From Acidimicrobiia bacterium (lineage in GTDB: Bacteria > Actinomycetota > Acidimicrobiia > Acidimicrobiales > Poriferisodalaceae): a DNA stretch of 64,000 nt. The stretch is from the NCBI GenBank assembly GCA_022820925.1, contig JAJEEO010000011.1, forward strand, positions 62,001 to 126,000. The letters are read 5' to 3'. Below the pieces are notes generated by a model. It was not told the DNA's origin and ran no database searches. It worked only from the letters and a program-made list of their open reading frames with translations. Position numbers and translations under genes: made by a program. Below, piece after piece: positions 17,113 through 26,204 of this stretch (its first letter is position 1; each line of letters begins with the position of its first letter).

Positions 17113-17661
17113 GTGATGGTGTCACGAGGCGAAGCGGTGATGCCGAGCGAGCTCGTGGAGCGGTTCGACGGCAAGAGCCGGCGCGCACAGCAGATATTCG
17201 TAGTGGCGCTGCTGGTGATGGCGGCCGGGCTGGGCACGCTCGTCACCGCCGTCCCCGACGATGACTTGACGGGTACAGCCCGATTGTGGGTCACGGTCCC
17301 GCTGGTCATGTCGTTCGTTTGTGCGTCGTGGATGTTCAGCCGTATGCGTTTGGAACTGCAGATCGACGATGGTGGCTTCACGGCCCGTGTGCGGCCGTTC
17401 CGCAGTCTGCGCGTGGATGCCCGAACGGTCGTGAGCGCAGAGATCGTCGAAGTGGAACCGTTCTGGGAGTTCGGCGGCTGGTGGCACAAGGGCCTGCGCA
17501 ACAACCGCTTGCTGGGCGGCACCGGCAGCACGGCCCTGCGTGTGACCTATCTGCACCACGCTGGCACTCGCGAGCCGAAGACCTGCCGCCTCACACTTTT
17601 GACATCCCACGCCGAGCTCCTTCTCGACGCTCTACAACAAGGTCCGGATATGCGCGTCTGA
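17113..17661 (+). CDS. Small membrane protein with PH-like C-terminal domain, function unknown
   Basis: About 182 residues. Two hydrophobic helices (IFVVALLVMAAGLGTLV, then WVTVPLVMSFVCASWMF) form a hairpin near residues 30-80, followed by a soluble beta-rich domain (LELQIDDGGFTARVRPF, then EPFWEFGGWWHKGLRNNR). The pattern of a double helix plus a beta domain with a conserved Trp-rich loop resembles small bacterial PH-like membrane proteins of unknown role. GTG 17113 is preferred because AGGAGG lies 9 bases upstream; ATG 17116 and ATG 17140 are alternatives. The 217 bases upstream, after the P450, hold no gene I can support, only a short inverted repeat at 16927-16934/16974-16981. Confidence 0.65.
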   Translation: MMVSRGEAVMPSELVERFDGKSRRAQQIFVVALLVMAAGLGTLVTAVPDDDLTGTARLWVTVPLVMSFVCASWMFSRMRLELQIDDGGFTARVRPFRSLRVDARTVVSAEIVEVEPFWEFGGWWHKGLRNNRLLGGTGSTALRVTYLHHAGTREPKTCRLTLLTSHAELLLDALQQGPDMRV

Positions 17662-17903
17662 GCACAGCACGCTGCTGCTGGGGCCATTCCCAATCCTCCT
17701 CATATTCTCGGAAGCCTCGCGGATGACCTGAAACGGCGGGGCCTCGTCGTTCGCTGTCGAATGCCGCCTCCCGCGAGCCAGGTCTGTTGGGTGCCGGTCC
17801 AGCGAGCCGAGCCACAGTGGCGTCAATCCCGCCATCTCCGGCTCCGGTGCCCAAGCTGTAGCCGCTTCCGACCGCGATCGACCCGCACCCGCCGCCCCGG
17901 TTG

Positions 17904-19121
17904 TCATGCGGGCGGTGCTCTTGGGGCTGTGCTGTCACCCGTCGGCGGCGTTGCGGGAGAGCGCAGTTCGTAGCGGTTGGTGCCGGGCGCTTGTTCGACG
18001 GTGTGGCCGTGGTCGTGGATCTTGTGGTGGCAGTCGTTGCAGACCAGCACCAGGTTGTCGTAGTCGGTTCGGCCGCCGTGCTGCCATTCGATGATGTGGT
18101 GCGCTCGGCAGTAGTCGGGCGACATGTCGCAGCCGATGCAGCCCTGGTCACGGAGTGCGAGCGCGGCACGCTGCAGTTCGGTGGCGGTGCGGCGGCTGCG
18201 GCCCATGCGCAGGTCGCCGGTTGCGTGGTTGAAGATCGCCGGCAGCACCTGTGCATCGGCGGCGATGCGGCCGATCTCGCCGATGGGGATGGGGGTGCCG
18301 TCTGACAGTCGGGCGTTCGTGAGCTGGTGGTTCACCGCGTCGTAGTCGGCCACCACCAGCAGCGAAGTGCCTGCGGGCCGTGCGGCGTCGGGCTCAAGCA
18401 TCAGCATGGTGATCGCGTCTGCGGTGCGCTGGGGGTGCGACGGTCGTGACTTGGGGTCTTCGTTGTTGTAGAGGCGTCGTTCTGCGGCGGAGATCACGGT
18501 CGCCAGTCGGGCGCCGGTGACGGGGTCGAACTGGGCATTGAGCACCACCATGCCGTCGTGCCGGCTGGTGAAGATCTTCCCTGAGCGCGCCTGACGCTGC
18601 CGCTCCAGCAGCGAGGCGCCGTCATCGGAGCTCGCCTCGGCTTGGTGGCGGGCGACGGTGCGGCGGAACTGGTCGTATCCCTCGCGCTGAGCCCGATCGG
18701 CCAACCATGCCTCGTCGATGGGCCCCTCGGTCGACGCGCGGGCGATCAGCTGAGCGTGCCCGTCGGGAATCGTGCCTTCCTCCAAGCCGCTGCGAGTCGC
18801 GTCGAGGTCGCCGAGCGCCACGCTGTTCTTCACATCGCTGCGCGCCGCTCGCCCCGGAATTCTCAGTGTGTCCTTGGCCATCTGTTCGGCCGTAGCGGCG
18901 TCAGTACGGCGCGTCAGCTCCCGCAGCGTCTCGCTGCGCAGCGCGGCCAGCGCCGACGTCGCCCGGCCGATCTCGGCCAGCCGGCGATGCAACGCAGCAT
19001 CAGACAGTTCGGACACCGCCACCGCATCGGCCCGCACCTCGACACCGACAGGTGTCTCATGTGCGGCATCTGCAGCAGAGGAGTCGCTACCGCCAACCCG
19101 GTCGCAGCCGTCCGTTTCCAT
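17904..19121 (-). CDS. DUF222 domain protein with C-terminal HNH endonuclease domain
   Basis: A 405-residue protein with the two-part layout common and multicopy in actinobacteria (the 13E12-repeat type). Residues about 30-280 are a helical DUF222 region, and the C-terminus is an HNH nuclease finger with CDMSPDYCRAHHIIEW and LVLVCNDCHHKIHDHG; the zinc cysteines and the catalytic His pair are visible. The expected activity is metal-dependent DNA cleavage, though the cellular role is unknown. It lies between the small membrane protein and the CRISPR operon, facing away from the operon across a 190-base promoter region. The 242 bases downstream of its end hold no recognised feature. Confidence 0.87.
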   Translation of the reverse strand: METDGCDRVGGSDSSAADAAHETPVGVEVRADAVAVSELSDAALHRRLAEIGRATSALAALRSETLRELTRRTDAATAEQMAKDTLRIPGRAARSDVKNSVALGDLDATRSGLEEGTIPDGHAQLIARASTEGPIDEAWLADRAQREGYDQFRRTVARHQAEASSDDGASLLERQRQARSGKIFTSRHDGMVVLNAQFDPVTGARLATVISAAERRLYNNEDPKSRPSHPQRTADAITMLMLEPDAARPAGTSLLVVADYDAVNHQLTNARLSDGTPIPIGEIGRIAADAQVLPAIFNHATGDLRMGRSRRTATELQRAALALRDQGCIGCDMSPDYCRAHHIIEWQHGGRTDYDNLVLVCNDCHHKIHDHGHTVEQAPGTNRYELRSPATPPTGDSTAPRAPPA

Positions 19122-19238
19122 GAGAACAACCGTACGAAGGGGGTGTCACAAGTATCGACGCCGAGGCGGAACCGAAGGCCACGCAGCACGACAACTCGAC
19201 TGTCGCGGATTGCCACGGCGGCGTCCATCCGCGTTCAT

Positions 19239-19256
19239 GTAACACCGTCAAGTTAC
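19239..19256. promoter_or_regulatory. Short inverted repeat upstream of the cas operon
   Basis: GTAAC at 19239-19243 and GTTAC at 19252-19256 are inverted with an 8-base spacer in the least GC-rich part of the region between the HNH gene and csb1. It lies about 55 bases before the csb1 start, where an operator or promoter would be expected. The site is short and may be chance. Confidence 0.25.
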
Positions 19257-19279
19257 GTTCGCGAGTGGAGCACAGAGAA

Positions 19280-19324
19280 ATGAACGAGACGCATAGCGCG
19301 AAGGAGCGGACGTGGCTGAGTTGA
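19280..19324 (+). CDS. 14-codon upstream reading frame overlapping the csb1 start
   Basis: An ATG at 19280, with GGAG 9 bases upstream, opens a 14-codon frame (MNETHSAKERTWLS) that ends at TGA 19322-19324, ten bases beyond the GTG of csb1. The AAGGAG site used by csb1 (19301-19306) lies inside it. Ribosomes finishing the short frame would stop next to the csb1 start, so it could couple or tune translation of the effector operon. It may equally be fortuitous. Confidence 0.25.
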   Translation: MNETHSAKERTWLS

Positions 19325-20565
19325 CATACGAAACGTTGCGAGATGCCGTGTCGGGCGGGGCAGTGGCGCTGCGCTCGATCATGAGCTTGCAACCGGCGGA
19401 TGGCGAAGGAGGCAAGGTCTTCCCTCCGACTTACTTGGCCGGGCCCGGCGCAGCACACAAGTACGCAGTCGAGGAGCGGCAGGTGGGTGACCGGGTTGTT
19501 TCGACCGTGCTGCTGGACTCAGTGGCCTCGCAAGCGAATCGGGCCGAGTTCGCTCTGCTCGACGGATGGGAGGCTGGGGAGCTTCGATTCCCGGTTGCCT
19601 ACGTGGACTTCACCGGCGATGACGGTGTCGCTGACCTTGGTCGGCTCACGGTCTTGGAGGCCCCGCATCGCATTGCAGATGCGATCTTTCGGGACAGCCT
19701 GTTGGGCGGCACTCTGTTTCGACTCTCGGATGTGGGTCGGGCGATCACGGAAGCGCAGCCGAGGAATGCGACTGCGATGTTCAGGTACTCGCCGACGGCA
19801 TTGCTGTTCGGCCAATGGGATTCGACGGGACCCAAAGGTGGCTTGGGGGCGAAGTTCCAGCGGGCGTTTGTCTCCGAGATTGTGGGGCTCGATGCGAGGG
19901 TCGGCGCAAGCGTAAGCAGCCGTATCGACCCGCTCCAGATCGAGAAATTGCCGCCTGATCAGATCGCATACAACCACGGTGACCCCGAAGAGGTTTGGAC
20001 GTTTGATCCAGACGAAGCCGTTCCAGCTAAGAATGGCGAGCCTGAGGCTGCGACACGAGGTTCAGAGAGCGGAACTGCAGGTCAGCCCTCCAAGATCAAC
20101 CACGGCAATATCGCGCCGTCGATTGATGCGCTCGCTGGTGGCGTGACGATCTCGTCCGCTCGACAGACGACGGTCATTTCGTTCGCCGCGCTGCGTCGCC
20201 TCAGGTTCGCCGGTGCGAGCAGGGAGGCGGCCACGGCGGCTCGGACCGCGGTGGCCGCGCTAGGCGTTGCGGCGATCGCTTATGGCTATGAGATGGACCA
20301 TGACCTGCGGTCGCGTTGCCTGCTTGTGCCCGAGCACGCATTGTCTGCTGAGTTGGTGCTGCGCGATGGCTCCGAACCCGAATCCATCAGCATCGATCGT
20401 GGCTCAAGTGCCGCATTGGTCGAACGGGCGGCGCATGAAGCAGCTGCGGCCGGACTCGGCTGGACGACCGATGAGATGCGGTTGGTGCCGGCGCCGAAGC
20501 TCGTCGAGTTGCTTCGACGCAGCCGCGAGATGTCGGCACGCGAGGGTGTCACGGAGGCTGCGTGA
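19312..20565 (+). CDS. csb1: Type I-G (I-U) CRISPR effector subunit Csb1/Cas7
   Basis: A 417-residue RAMP protein of the GSU0053/Csb1 family, the Cas7 backbone that coats the crRNA in the type I-G Cascade complex. Typical family features are the opening YETLRDAVSGGAVALRS, LQPADGEGGKVFPPTY with PTYL, QANRAEFALLDG, the DAIFRDS...GTLFR region, LLFGQWDSTGPKGGLGAKF, and a C-terminal beta-alpha domain. The start is GTG 19312 with AAGGAG 5 bases upstream. It is the first gene of the operon; its stop overlaps the csb2 start by four bases (GTGA), indicating translational coupling. Function follows from the family and the full gene set. Confidence 0.92.
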   Translation: MAELTYETLRDAVSGGAVALRSIMSLQPADGEGGKVFPPTYLAGPGAAHKYAVEERQVGDRVVSTVLLDSVASQANRAEFALLDGWEAGELRFPVAYVDFTGDDGVADLGRLTVLEAPHRIADAIFRDSLLGGTLFRLSDVGRAITEAQPRNATAMFRYSPTALLFGQWDSTGPKGGLGAKFQRAFVSEIVGLDARVGASVSSRIDPLQIEKLPPDQIAYNHGDPEEVWTFDPDEAVPAKNGEPEAATRGSESGTAGQPSKINHGNIAPSIDALAGGVTISSARQTTVISFAALRRLRFAGASREAATAARTAVAALGVAAIAYGYEMDHDLRSRCLLVPEHALSAELVLRDGSEPESISIDRGSSAALVERAAHEAAAAGLGWTTDEMRLVPAPKLVELLRRSREMSAREGVTEAA

Positions 20566-22238
20566 CCGCCATCGAGGTCACACTCTTGACCGGTCGGTAC
20601 GTCGCTACGGCGCACCATGACCGCAGGAGTCACGAGTGGCCGCCGCATCCGGCTCGGTTGTTCTCGGCGCTCGTGGCGACGTGGGCCGATGACGAGGATG
20701 CGGACCCGGACGAGCGATCCGCAATTGAATGGTTGGAAGGCCAGAATGCACCGGCGATAACGGCGTCTCATCCGGATGGTGTCTCGGTGCGGCGCCCGGT
20801 GAGTCACTTCGTGCCTGTGAATGACGCGGCGGTGATATCTGGAGCGCAGTATCGAAACCGCGCCGGTCGGATCGCTGACTTGGAAGATGAACACCATCAG
20901 TTGTTCGACTCCCTTGGAGGCGAGGTAACACGGAAGGTTGAGCGGTTACGAGACAAGATCGACAAGGAGCGTGATGTGGCATTGCTTGTCGACTCGCTCG
21001 GCGCGACCAACCCGAAGGCCGCTGAGGCACTTCTTCCAGAAGGTCGCGGTAAGCAGGAACGACAGTTTCCGTCGGTCACTCCCGATTGTCCAGTGGTGAC
21101 GTTCGCTTGGGATCAAACCCCCGAACCCCACCTCACCGCGGCACTCGACGGGCTGCTGAGCAGGGTCACGCGTGTCGGTCACTCGTCGTCTTTGGTGTCG
21201 TGCCGGCTGGTTGAGTCGCCGCCGTCACCAACGATGGCTCCTGGGGATGGGTCGATGGTGCTGCGATGCACCCAGCGTGGTCAGCTCGCTGCGCTGGAGC
21301 AGGCGCACTCGCAGCACTTAGGCGTGCGCCCTCGGGCGTTGCCGTTCGTCGGTGTGCGCTATTCGCAGGTTCACAGTGAGGTGGAGGTGGGTTCGGTCGT
21401 ACGGCCGGACATCGCCGGCGACTTCGTTGTTTTCGAGATCCCTGCGGACAAGCGCCGTATGCCGATGACCCGCACCGTGGAACTGACTGAAGCCCTGCGT
21501 GGCGCTGTCTTCCACCATGCCGAGGATCCGTTGCCTGAAGGACTAAGCGGTCACCGGCCCAGCGGTTCGCCCAGCCGTGACCCCCATGTCGCGTTCGTTG
21601 CTCTTCCGAATGTGGGCCATACCCACGCGGATGGCCGTCTCATGGGTCTGGCGATCATGCTTCCCGATCAGCTTGACGAGCGTGCTTCTCGGGCTGCCTA
21701 TCGCGCCATCGGCATGTGGGAGCGGGCCGAGCCACGCGGCTTCTGCCGGTTGACGTTGGCTGGGGGAGATGTGCTTGACCTGCAGCGCAGGCAGTCCCCT
21801 TTCGAGTTCTTGAGCCTGCGGCACCGGACGTGGGCACAGCCATCGCGCTGCTGGGTGAGCACAGCACCGATCGCCTTGCCCAAGAGTCCCGGCCGGCTGA
21901 CGCGCGGATCGCCGAGCTCCAGAGCCAAGTCATGGGCCGCAGCAGAAGAGCAGGTGAGACAGTCGTGTGCCCATGTGGGGTTGCCCGAACCCGAGGTCGT
22001 CGCGATCTCGCTTGATCCGTTGATCGCTGGCGCGCGACCCGCTGGCGACTACCCCGCATTCGTGCAGGGAACCCGGCGCGGTGACGGCGTGCGTCGGCGC
22101 CTCGTACATGCCGCGGTGCTATTCGATCAGGAGATCCAGGGACCGTTCACCGTGGGCTCAGGCAGATTCCTCGGTCTCGGCTTGATGCGCCCGGTTCCTG
22201 ATTGGGACCCATCACCGGATGGCTCAGGCGACGAATAG
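20562..22238 (+). CDS. csb2: Type I-G CRISPR effector subunit Csb2 (Cas5-Cas6-like)
   Basis: A 558-residue protein of the GSU0054/Csb2 family, regarded as a fusion of a Cas5-like RAMP with a Cas6-like domain. It should process the repeat hairpin and hold the crRNA 5' handle. The opening TAIEVTLLTGRYVA followed by EWPPHPARLFSALVATWAD is the family hallmark; PVSHFVPVND comes next. A His-rich segment (SGHRPSGSPSRDPHVAFVAL) and a Gly-rich C-terminus (GPFTVGSGRFLGLGLMRPV) match the second RAMP domain, where a catalytic His would be expected. The GTG at 20562 overlaps the csb1 stop. The hairpin-forming repeats downstream are its likely substrate. Confidence 0.9.
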   Translation: MTAIEVTLLTGRYVATAHHDRRSHEWPPHPARLFSALVATWADDEDADPDERSAIEWLEGQNAPAITASHPDGVSVRRPVSHFVPVNDAAVISGAQYRNRAGRIADLEDEHHQLFDSLGGEVTRKVERLRDKIDKERDVALLVDSLGATNPKAAEALLPEGRGKQERQFPSVTPDCPVVTFAWDQTPEPHLTAALDGLLSRVTRVGHSSSLVSCRLVESPPSPTMAPGDGSMVLRCTQRGQLAALEQAHSQHLGVRPRALPFVGVRYSQVHSEVEVGSVVRPDIAGDFVVFEIPADKRRMPMTRTVELTEALRGAVFHHAEDPLPEGLSGHRPSGSPSRDPHVAFVALPNVGHTHADGRLMGLAIMLPDQLDERASRAAYRAIGMWERAEPRGFCRLTLAGGDVLDLQRRQSPFEFLSLRHRTWAQPSRCWVSTAPIALPKSPGRLTRGSPSSRAKSWAAAEEQVRQSCAHVGLPEPEVVAISLDPLIAGARPAGDYPAFVQGTRRGDGVRRRLVHAAVLFDQEIQGPFTVGSGRFLGLGLMRPVPDWDPSPDGSGDE

Positions 22239-22245
22239 GTTGCCG

Positions 22246-25200
22246 ATGAGCGCCGAGTCACTGTCTGCTGAGGACTTTGCCGCCTACTTCACGTCGGTGC
22301 ACGGCCACCAGCCCTACCCATGGCAGGAGCGTCTGACGGGCCAAGTGCTCGCCGAGGGGCAATGGCCAGATGTCATCGACCTGCCGACCGGCGCGGGCAA
22401 GACAGCAGTCCTCGACACCGCCGTGTTCACGCTCGCAGCACGACCAGATGTCTTTCCACGGCGTGTCGTCTTCGTGATCGACCGTCGCATCGTGGTCGAT
22501 CAGGTCTACGAGCGGGCCCGCAAGATCAGCGACTCGATCCGTGCTGCCGAGAACGGTGTGCTCAGCCGGATGCGCTCAGTACTCGGGGACTTCGCTGATG
22601 ACTTGACAGATCCGATCGGCGCATCCGCCCTGCGTGGCGGTGTCCCGATCGACGACGATTGGTCGCTTCGGCCCGATCAGCCGTGGGTGATGGTGTCCAC
22701 CGTGGACCAGTTCGGCTCCAAGCTGCTGTTCCGCGGCTATGGGGTCAGCCAAGGCATGTGGCCCATTCATGCTGGCCTCGCCGGCAACGACTGTCTGACC
22801 ATCCTCGACGAGGTGCATCTGAGCAGGCCCTTCGTCGACACGCTGCGGGATATTGGGATGGAGCCGACGGTCAACTCATTCAACGCAGAGCTGCTGCCGA
22901 GGCGCGGCTGCATCGTCGAGATGTCCGCCACGCCTCGCTGCGGGGACCGCCGCCGCTTCGCGTTGCAGCCGGCCGCTGACCTCGGTGGTCTCGGCAAACC
23001 GAGCAGACGGCTCCGCCAGATAGCTCGCGCAGCCAAGCGGGCAAGCCTGGTTCCCATCGCAGGGTCCGCAGCGCATGTGGCGTTGCCCAAGAAGATCACG
23101 ACGATTCTCCAGCAAGACCTCGAAGCCCACGAGCGAAGCATCGGTGTAGTCGTGAACCGGGTGCGAACGGCGCGGGAAGTCGATGGCGCATTGCGGCGCG
23201 CGGGTTTCACTTCACACTTGATCACGGGCCGCATGCGCCCGCTGGATCGAGCACGACGGCTTCGAGAGATAGACGTACTTGTCGATCCTGACGACCGAGA
23301 CTCCGATGCAGGTCGGACAGTCGTGGTCGCCACCCAGGCGATCGAGGTCGGTGCCGATTTCAGCTTTGACGCACTCATCGTCGAAGCGTGTCCGGTGGAC
23401 AGTTTGCGTCAGCGCGTCGGTCGCCTGGATCGGCGTGGCTCGCTCGCCGCGGACACGGGCAAGCCTGCGCGCTGCTGGGTCCTCGGGCTGCAATCGGATG
23501 TCGAAGGCAAGCGATCTGATCCGATCTATGGCGAAGCCGTCAAGGTCACGTGGCGGGAACTGGATGAGCGAGCCGTCGGTGGGCACATAGACATCGGATC
23601 TTCGAGCGAAGCGCTGGCTGGCATGCCATCTGACGCCAGTGCCCCGACTATGGAAGCACCCTTGCTGTTGCCGACCCACATTGAGGCGTGGTCACAAACC
23701 CGACCTGAGCCGCTTGTGCAGCCGGAAATCAGCGACTTTTTGCACGGTTTCGACGACAATCCGCCCGAGCCGGAGGTGTCCGTCGTGTGGCGCCGGGACC
23801 TGCGACGCGACGCCCTGCTGGCTGTCCGTCCGCGGCAGGCGGAGTACTTGACGGTGCCGATATCCGCCGCTCGCGCATGGCTGCAGCGCAACGACGAGAC
23901 GCCGATGGCTGATGTGGCCACACCCGCCCCCGATGGCATACCGGGACACGCAAGCGGCGACGGGGCTGCAACAGCTGGCCAACGCCGAATTTGCCGGTAC
24001 CTCGGCGGCGATGCAGTCATCGAAGAGGTCGACATCGACGAGCTTAAGCCGGGCGATGTCATCGTCGTCGACCCGTCACGAGGTGGGTTGTCGGGCGGAA
24101 CCTGGGATCCGCACGGTGTCGTTGCAGCAGAGTCGAGTTCGCCTGACAGCGGAGAAGCGGCAACGGTGCAAGAGGCCGTTGCTGATCTCGGTGACGAGGC
24201 TCAGTGGGCCTACGGGAAGCGCTGCACGATCCGCCTCGACGGTCAGCTCCAGGAGTGGATTGCAACGTGGCTCGGCGACGAGGCGCCCCGACTGCCCAGA
24301 CCGCATGGCGATCAAATCGCCGACAGCGATGACCCCAGCGGGGACGCTCGCACGCCCGACGAGAAGATCGATGAGTGGATCGAGGCGTTGCTCGATCATG
24401 ATCGCGAAGCAGTGCCGACGCAGTTGCGTTGGCTGTTCGAGAGCCCGGCTTCTGACCGGAACAACGGTGCTGGCGCGCTGGATCGCCTCAGGGATCCCTC
24501 TCGACGTACATGGAGCTTGGTCTCAGACTCGGACAACGACGTCAAGCCGATCGGCCGTAGTTCTGGGGACGGTGACTACTACGTCCTCCTGCAGAGGTCG
24601 CCCGACATCTCGGCGTCCCGCGAAGACGACGATGCGTCGTTGACCGGCACCGGCATTCCCCTCCGTCGCCACCTTGAAGGGGTCGGCGCACGGGCCGAGA
24701 GATTCGCCAAGAACCTCGGCCTGGGTGCCGAGCTAGTTGCCGACCTGCGGCTCGCTGGCGAGCTGCATGACCTTGGCAAAGTGGACCGCAGATTTCAGGC
24801 GCAGATGGTCGGGCATGACCGAGTCCAGCTGGAACTGCTGGACGAGCCGCTCGCCAAGTCGCTTCAGGGCGCTCGTACTCGTCGTCACTCATGGCCGCCC
24901 GTGCGACACGAGATCGCCAGCGTTGCGATGGCGCAGTCCTCCACGGCGCTGATGGAGCGAGCCCACGATGCAGACCTCGTGCTGCACCTAGTAGCGACGC
25001 ACCACGGTCACAGTCGCCCGCTGCCATCGATAGTTTCCGACGATTGTCCCCAGGACTTGACTTATCAACACGACGGCCATGCGCTGCGTGCCCGATCCGA
25101 GTTCAGCGAATCGACTCTCGCCCTCGAGATGGCCGATCGCTTCTGGCGGTTGAGCACCAAGTACGGGCACCACGGCCTCGCGTGGCTCGAAGCAATCCTC

Positions 25201-25272
25201 CGTCTCGCCGATCACCGCCAGAGCGAAGCCGAAGCACAGGGGCCTGCTGACCCTGATCGGGAGGTTCGCTGA
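22246..25272 (+). CDS. cas3: Type I-G Cas3 helicase-nuclease with C-terminal HD domain
   Basis: About 1008 residues. The superfamily 2 helicase comes first: Walker A DLPTGAGKTAV near residue 45, the DExH box ILDEVHLSRPF near residue 190, SATPR, and motif VI VDSLRQRVGRLDRRG near residue 395. The HD nuclease is C-terminal, with ELHDLGKVDRRFQAQM near residue 840, RHEIASVAM and LHLVATHHGHSRP. This helicase-first order is characteristic of type I-U/I-G Cas3. The protein unwinds and degrades DNA licensed by the Cas7-Cas5-Cas8 complex. ATG 22246, 7 bases after the csb2 stop, gives the usual short N-terminus (SAEDFAAYFTSVHG); ATG 22219 would overlap csb2 by 20 bases. Its stop overlaps the next start as TGATG. 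Confidence 0.92.
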   Translation: MSAESLSAEDFAAYFTSVHGHQPYPWQERLTGQVLAEGQWPDVIDLPTGAGKTAVLDTAVFTLAARPDVFPRRVVFVIDRRIVVDQVYERARKISDSIRAAENGVLSRMRSVLGDFADDLTDPIGASALRGGVPIDDDWSLRPDQPWVMVSTVDQFGSKLLFRGYGVSQGMWPIHAGLAGNDCLTILDEVHLSRPFVDTLRDIGMEPTVNSFNAELLPRRGCIVEMSATPRCGDRRRFALQPAADLGGLGKPSRRLRQIARAAKRASLVPIAGSAAHVALPKKITTILQQDLEAHERSIGVVVNRVRTAREVDGALRRAGFTSHLITGRMRPLDRARRLREIDVLVDPDDRDSDAGRTVVVATQAIEVGADFSFDALIVEACPVDSLRQRVGRLDRRGSLAADTGKPARCWVLGLQSDVEGKRSDPIYGEAVKVTWRELDERAVGGHIDIGSSSEALAGMPSDASAPTMEAPLLLPTHIEAWSQTRPEPLVQPEISDFLHGFDDNPPEPEVSVVWRRDLRRDALLAVRPRQAEYLTVPISAARAWLQRNDETPMADVATPAPDGIPGHASGDGAATAGQRRICRYLGGDAVIEEVDIDELKPGDVIVVDPSRGGLSGGTWDPHGVVAAESSSPDSGEAATVQEAVADLGDEAQWAYGKRCTIRLDGQLQEWIATWLGDEAPRLPRPHGDQIADSDDPSGDARTPDEKIDEWIEALLDHDREAVPTQLRWLFESPASDRNNGAGALDRLRDPSRRTWSLVSDSDNDVKPIGRSSGDGDYYVLLQRSPDISASREDDDASLTGTGIPLRRHLEGVGARAERFAKNLGLGAELVADLRLAGELHDLGKVDRRFQAQMVGHDRVQLELLDEPLAKSLQGARTRRHSWPPVRHEIASVAMAQSSTALMERAHDADLVLHLVATHHGHSRPLPSIVSDDCPQDLTYQHDGHALRARSEFSESTLALEMADRFWRLSTKYGHHGLAWLEAILRLADHRQSEAEAQGPADPDREVR

Positions 25273-26204
25273 TGCCGGAACTTGAGCTCCCTGGGCTGTC
25301 GGGCGACAGCCCGCTCGGTTTTCTGGCGGGACTCGGAGTGCAGGTCGCACTCGCCGAGACCGGCTGTGAACTGCATCTCGGGTGGGCCGACTCGCTCACT
25401 CCGGTGGCGATTGTCGACTCCGTCTTCGACTTGGAAGAAATCGTTTCGCGTGTCGATTCGGTGGCGAAGGGCTGGTCCGAAGGAGCAGCGCTGAATCCAA
25501 TTCCGTCTCGCGGCGACGTCAAGTTTCCTGCAAGCGCGATCCGGGACTACCTAGCCGAATCGCGCATGTCGAGGAACGGGGTTCTGGCGGCGTCACTCGT
25601 CGCGGAGAACAGTCTCGATGCGATGTCTCGAACGAAGGCGAAGCCGACAGATCTTGACTTCACGTCCGGGAACCAGAAGCTCCTCGACATGATGAGGAGA
25701 ATCCTCTCTGAGACAGGTCCAGAGGACATTGCGCAGACCCTGTCGGGGGCGTGGCGATACGACGAGCGACTCCCGTCGCTTGGCTGGGATGTCATCGATG
25801 ACCGCCAATATGCGCTTGAAGCGTTCGATCCGACTGATACCGCGAGGAATCCGAAGCTCTCGTGCGCGGGTGCCCACTGCCTCGCCATTTTGGGCATGTT
25901 CCATTTCCCGGTGTTCCGCGGTTACCGGAAGACGGCGACCACGGCGTGTCACGGGACGTGGAACCAAGGATGCTTCTCATGGCCACTATGGGAGCGCCCC
26001 GCGCCGAGTCGAGTGTCCAGGACGTACATAGCGCATGCATCGATCCCGCCGTCCGATGCGGTCAGCGTTGATTCAGCTCCATACGTCGCACGGACACGTC
26101 AATTCGCTGGCTGGGGGATTACCCGGATCCTGACGTCGAGTATCGACCGGGCCAGCAAGTATGGGCGCTTCGGGCCGCCAAGGGTGATCTGGCGACGTGC
26201 CTAA
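25272..26204 (+). CDS. Short type I-G Cas8-like subunit (Cas8u2/Csb3-like)
   Basis: A 310-residue protein in the position of the type I-G large/auxiliary subunit. It begins LPGLSGDSPLGFLAGLGVQ and ends FAGWGITRILTSSI followed by SKYGRFGPPRVIW, both resembling termini of Csx17/Csb3-type proteins; the middle has LPSLGWDVIDDRQYALEAFD and a Cys/Trp-rich stretch (HGTWNQGCFSWPLW). At about 310 residues it fits the small Cas8u2 rather than the roughly 700-residue Csx17 form. It probably helps recognise the PAM or target strand in the Cascade complex. The start ATG overlaps the cas3 stop, and its stop overlaps the cas4-cas1 start by eight bases. Subfamily naming is from memory of the type I-U gene set, so treat it as probable. 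Confidence 0.75.
   Translation: MPELELPGLSGDSPLGFLAGLGVQVALAETGCELHLGWADSLTPVAIVDSVFDLEEIVSRVDSVAKGWSEGAALNPIPSRGDVKFPASAIRDYLAESRMSRNGVLAASLVAENSLDAMSRTKAKPTDLDFTSGNQKLLDMMRRILSETGPEDIAQTLSGAWRYDERLPSLGWDVIDDRQYALEAFDPTDTARNPKLSCAGAHCLAILGMFHFPVFRGYRKTATTACHGTWNQGCFSWPLWERPAPSRVSRTYIAHASIPPSDAVSVDSAPYVARTRQFAGWGITRILTSSIDRASKYGRFGPPRVIWRRA

Noticed and set aside
17662-17903. Short frames between the membrane protein and the HNH gene
   Set aside because: They are continuations of antisense frames, with Arg/Ser/Pro-rich composition and no ribosome site.
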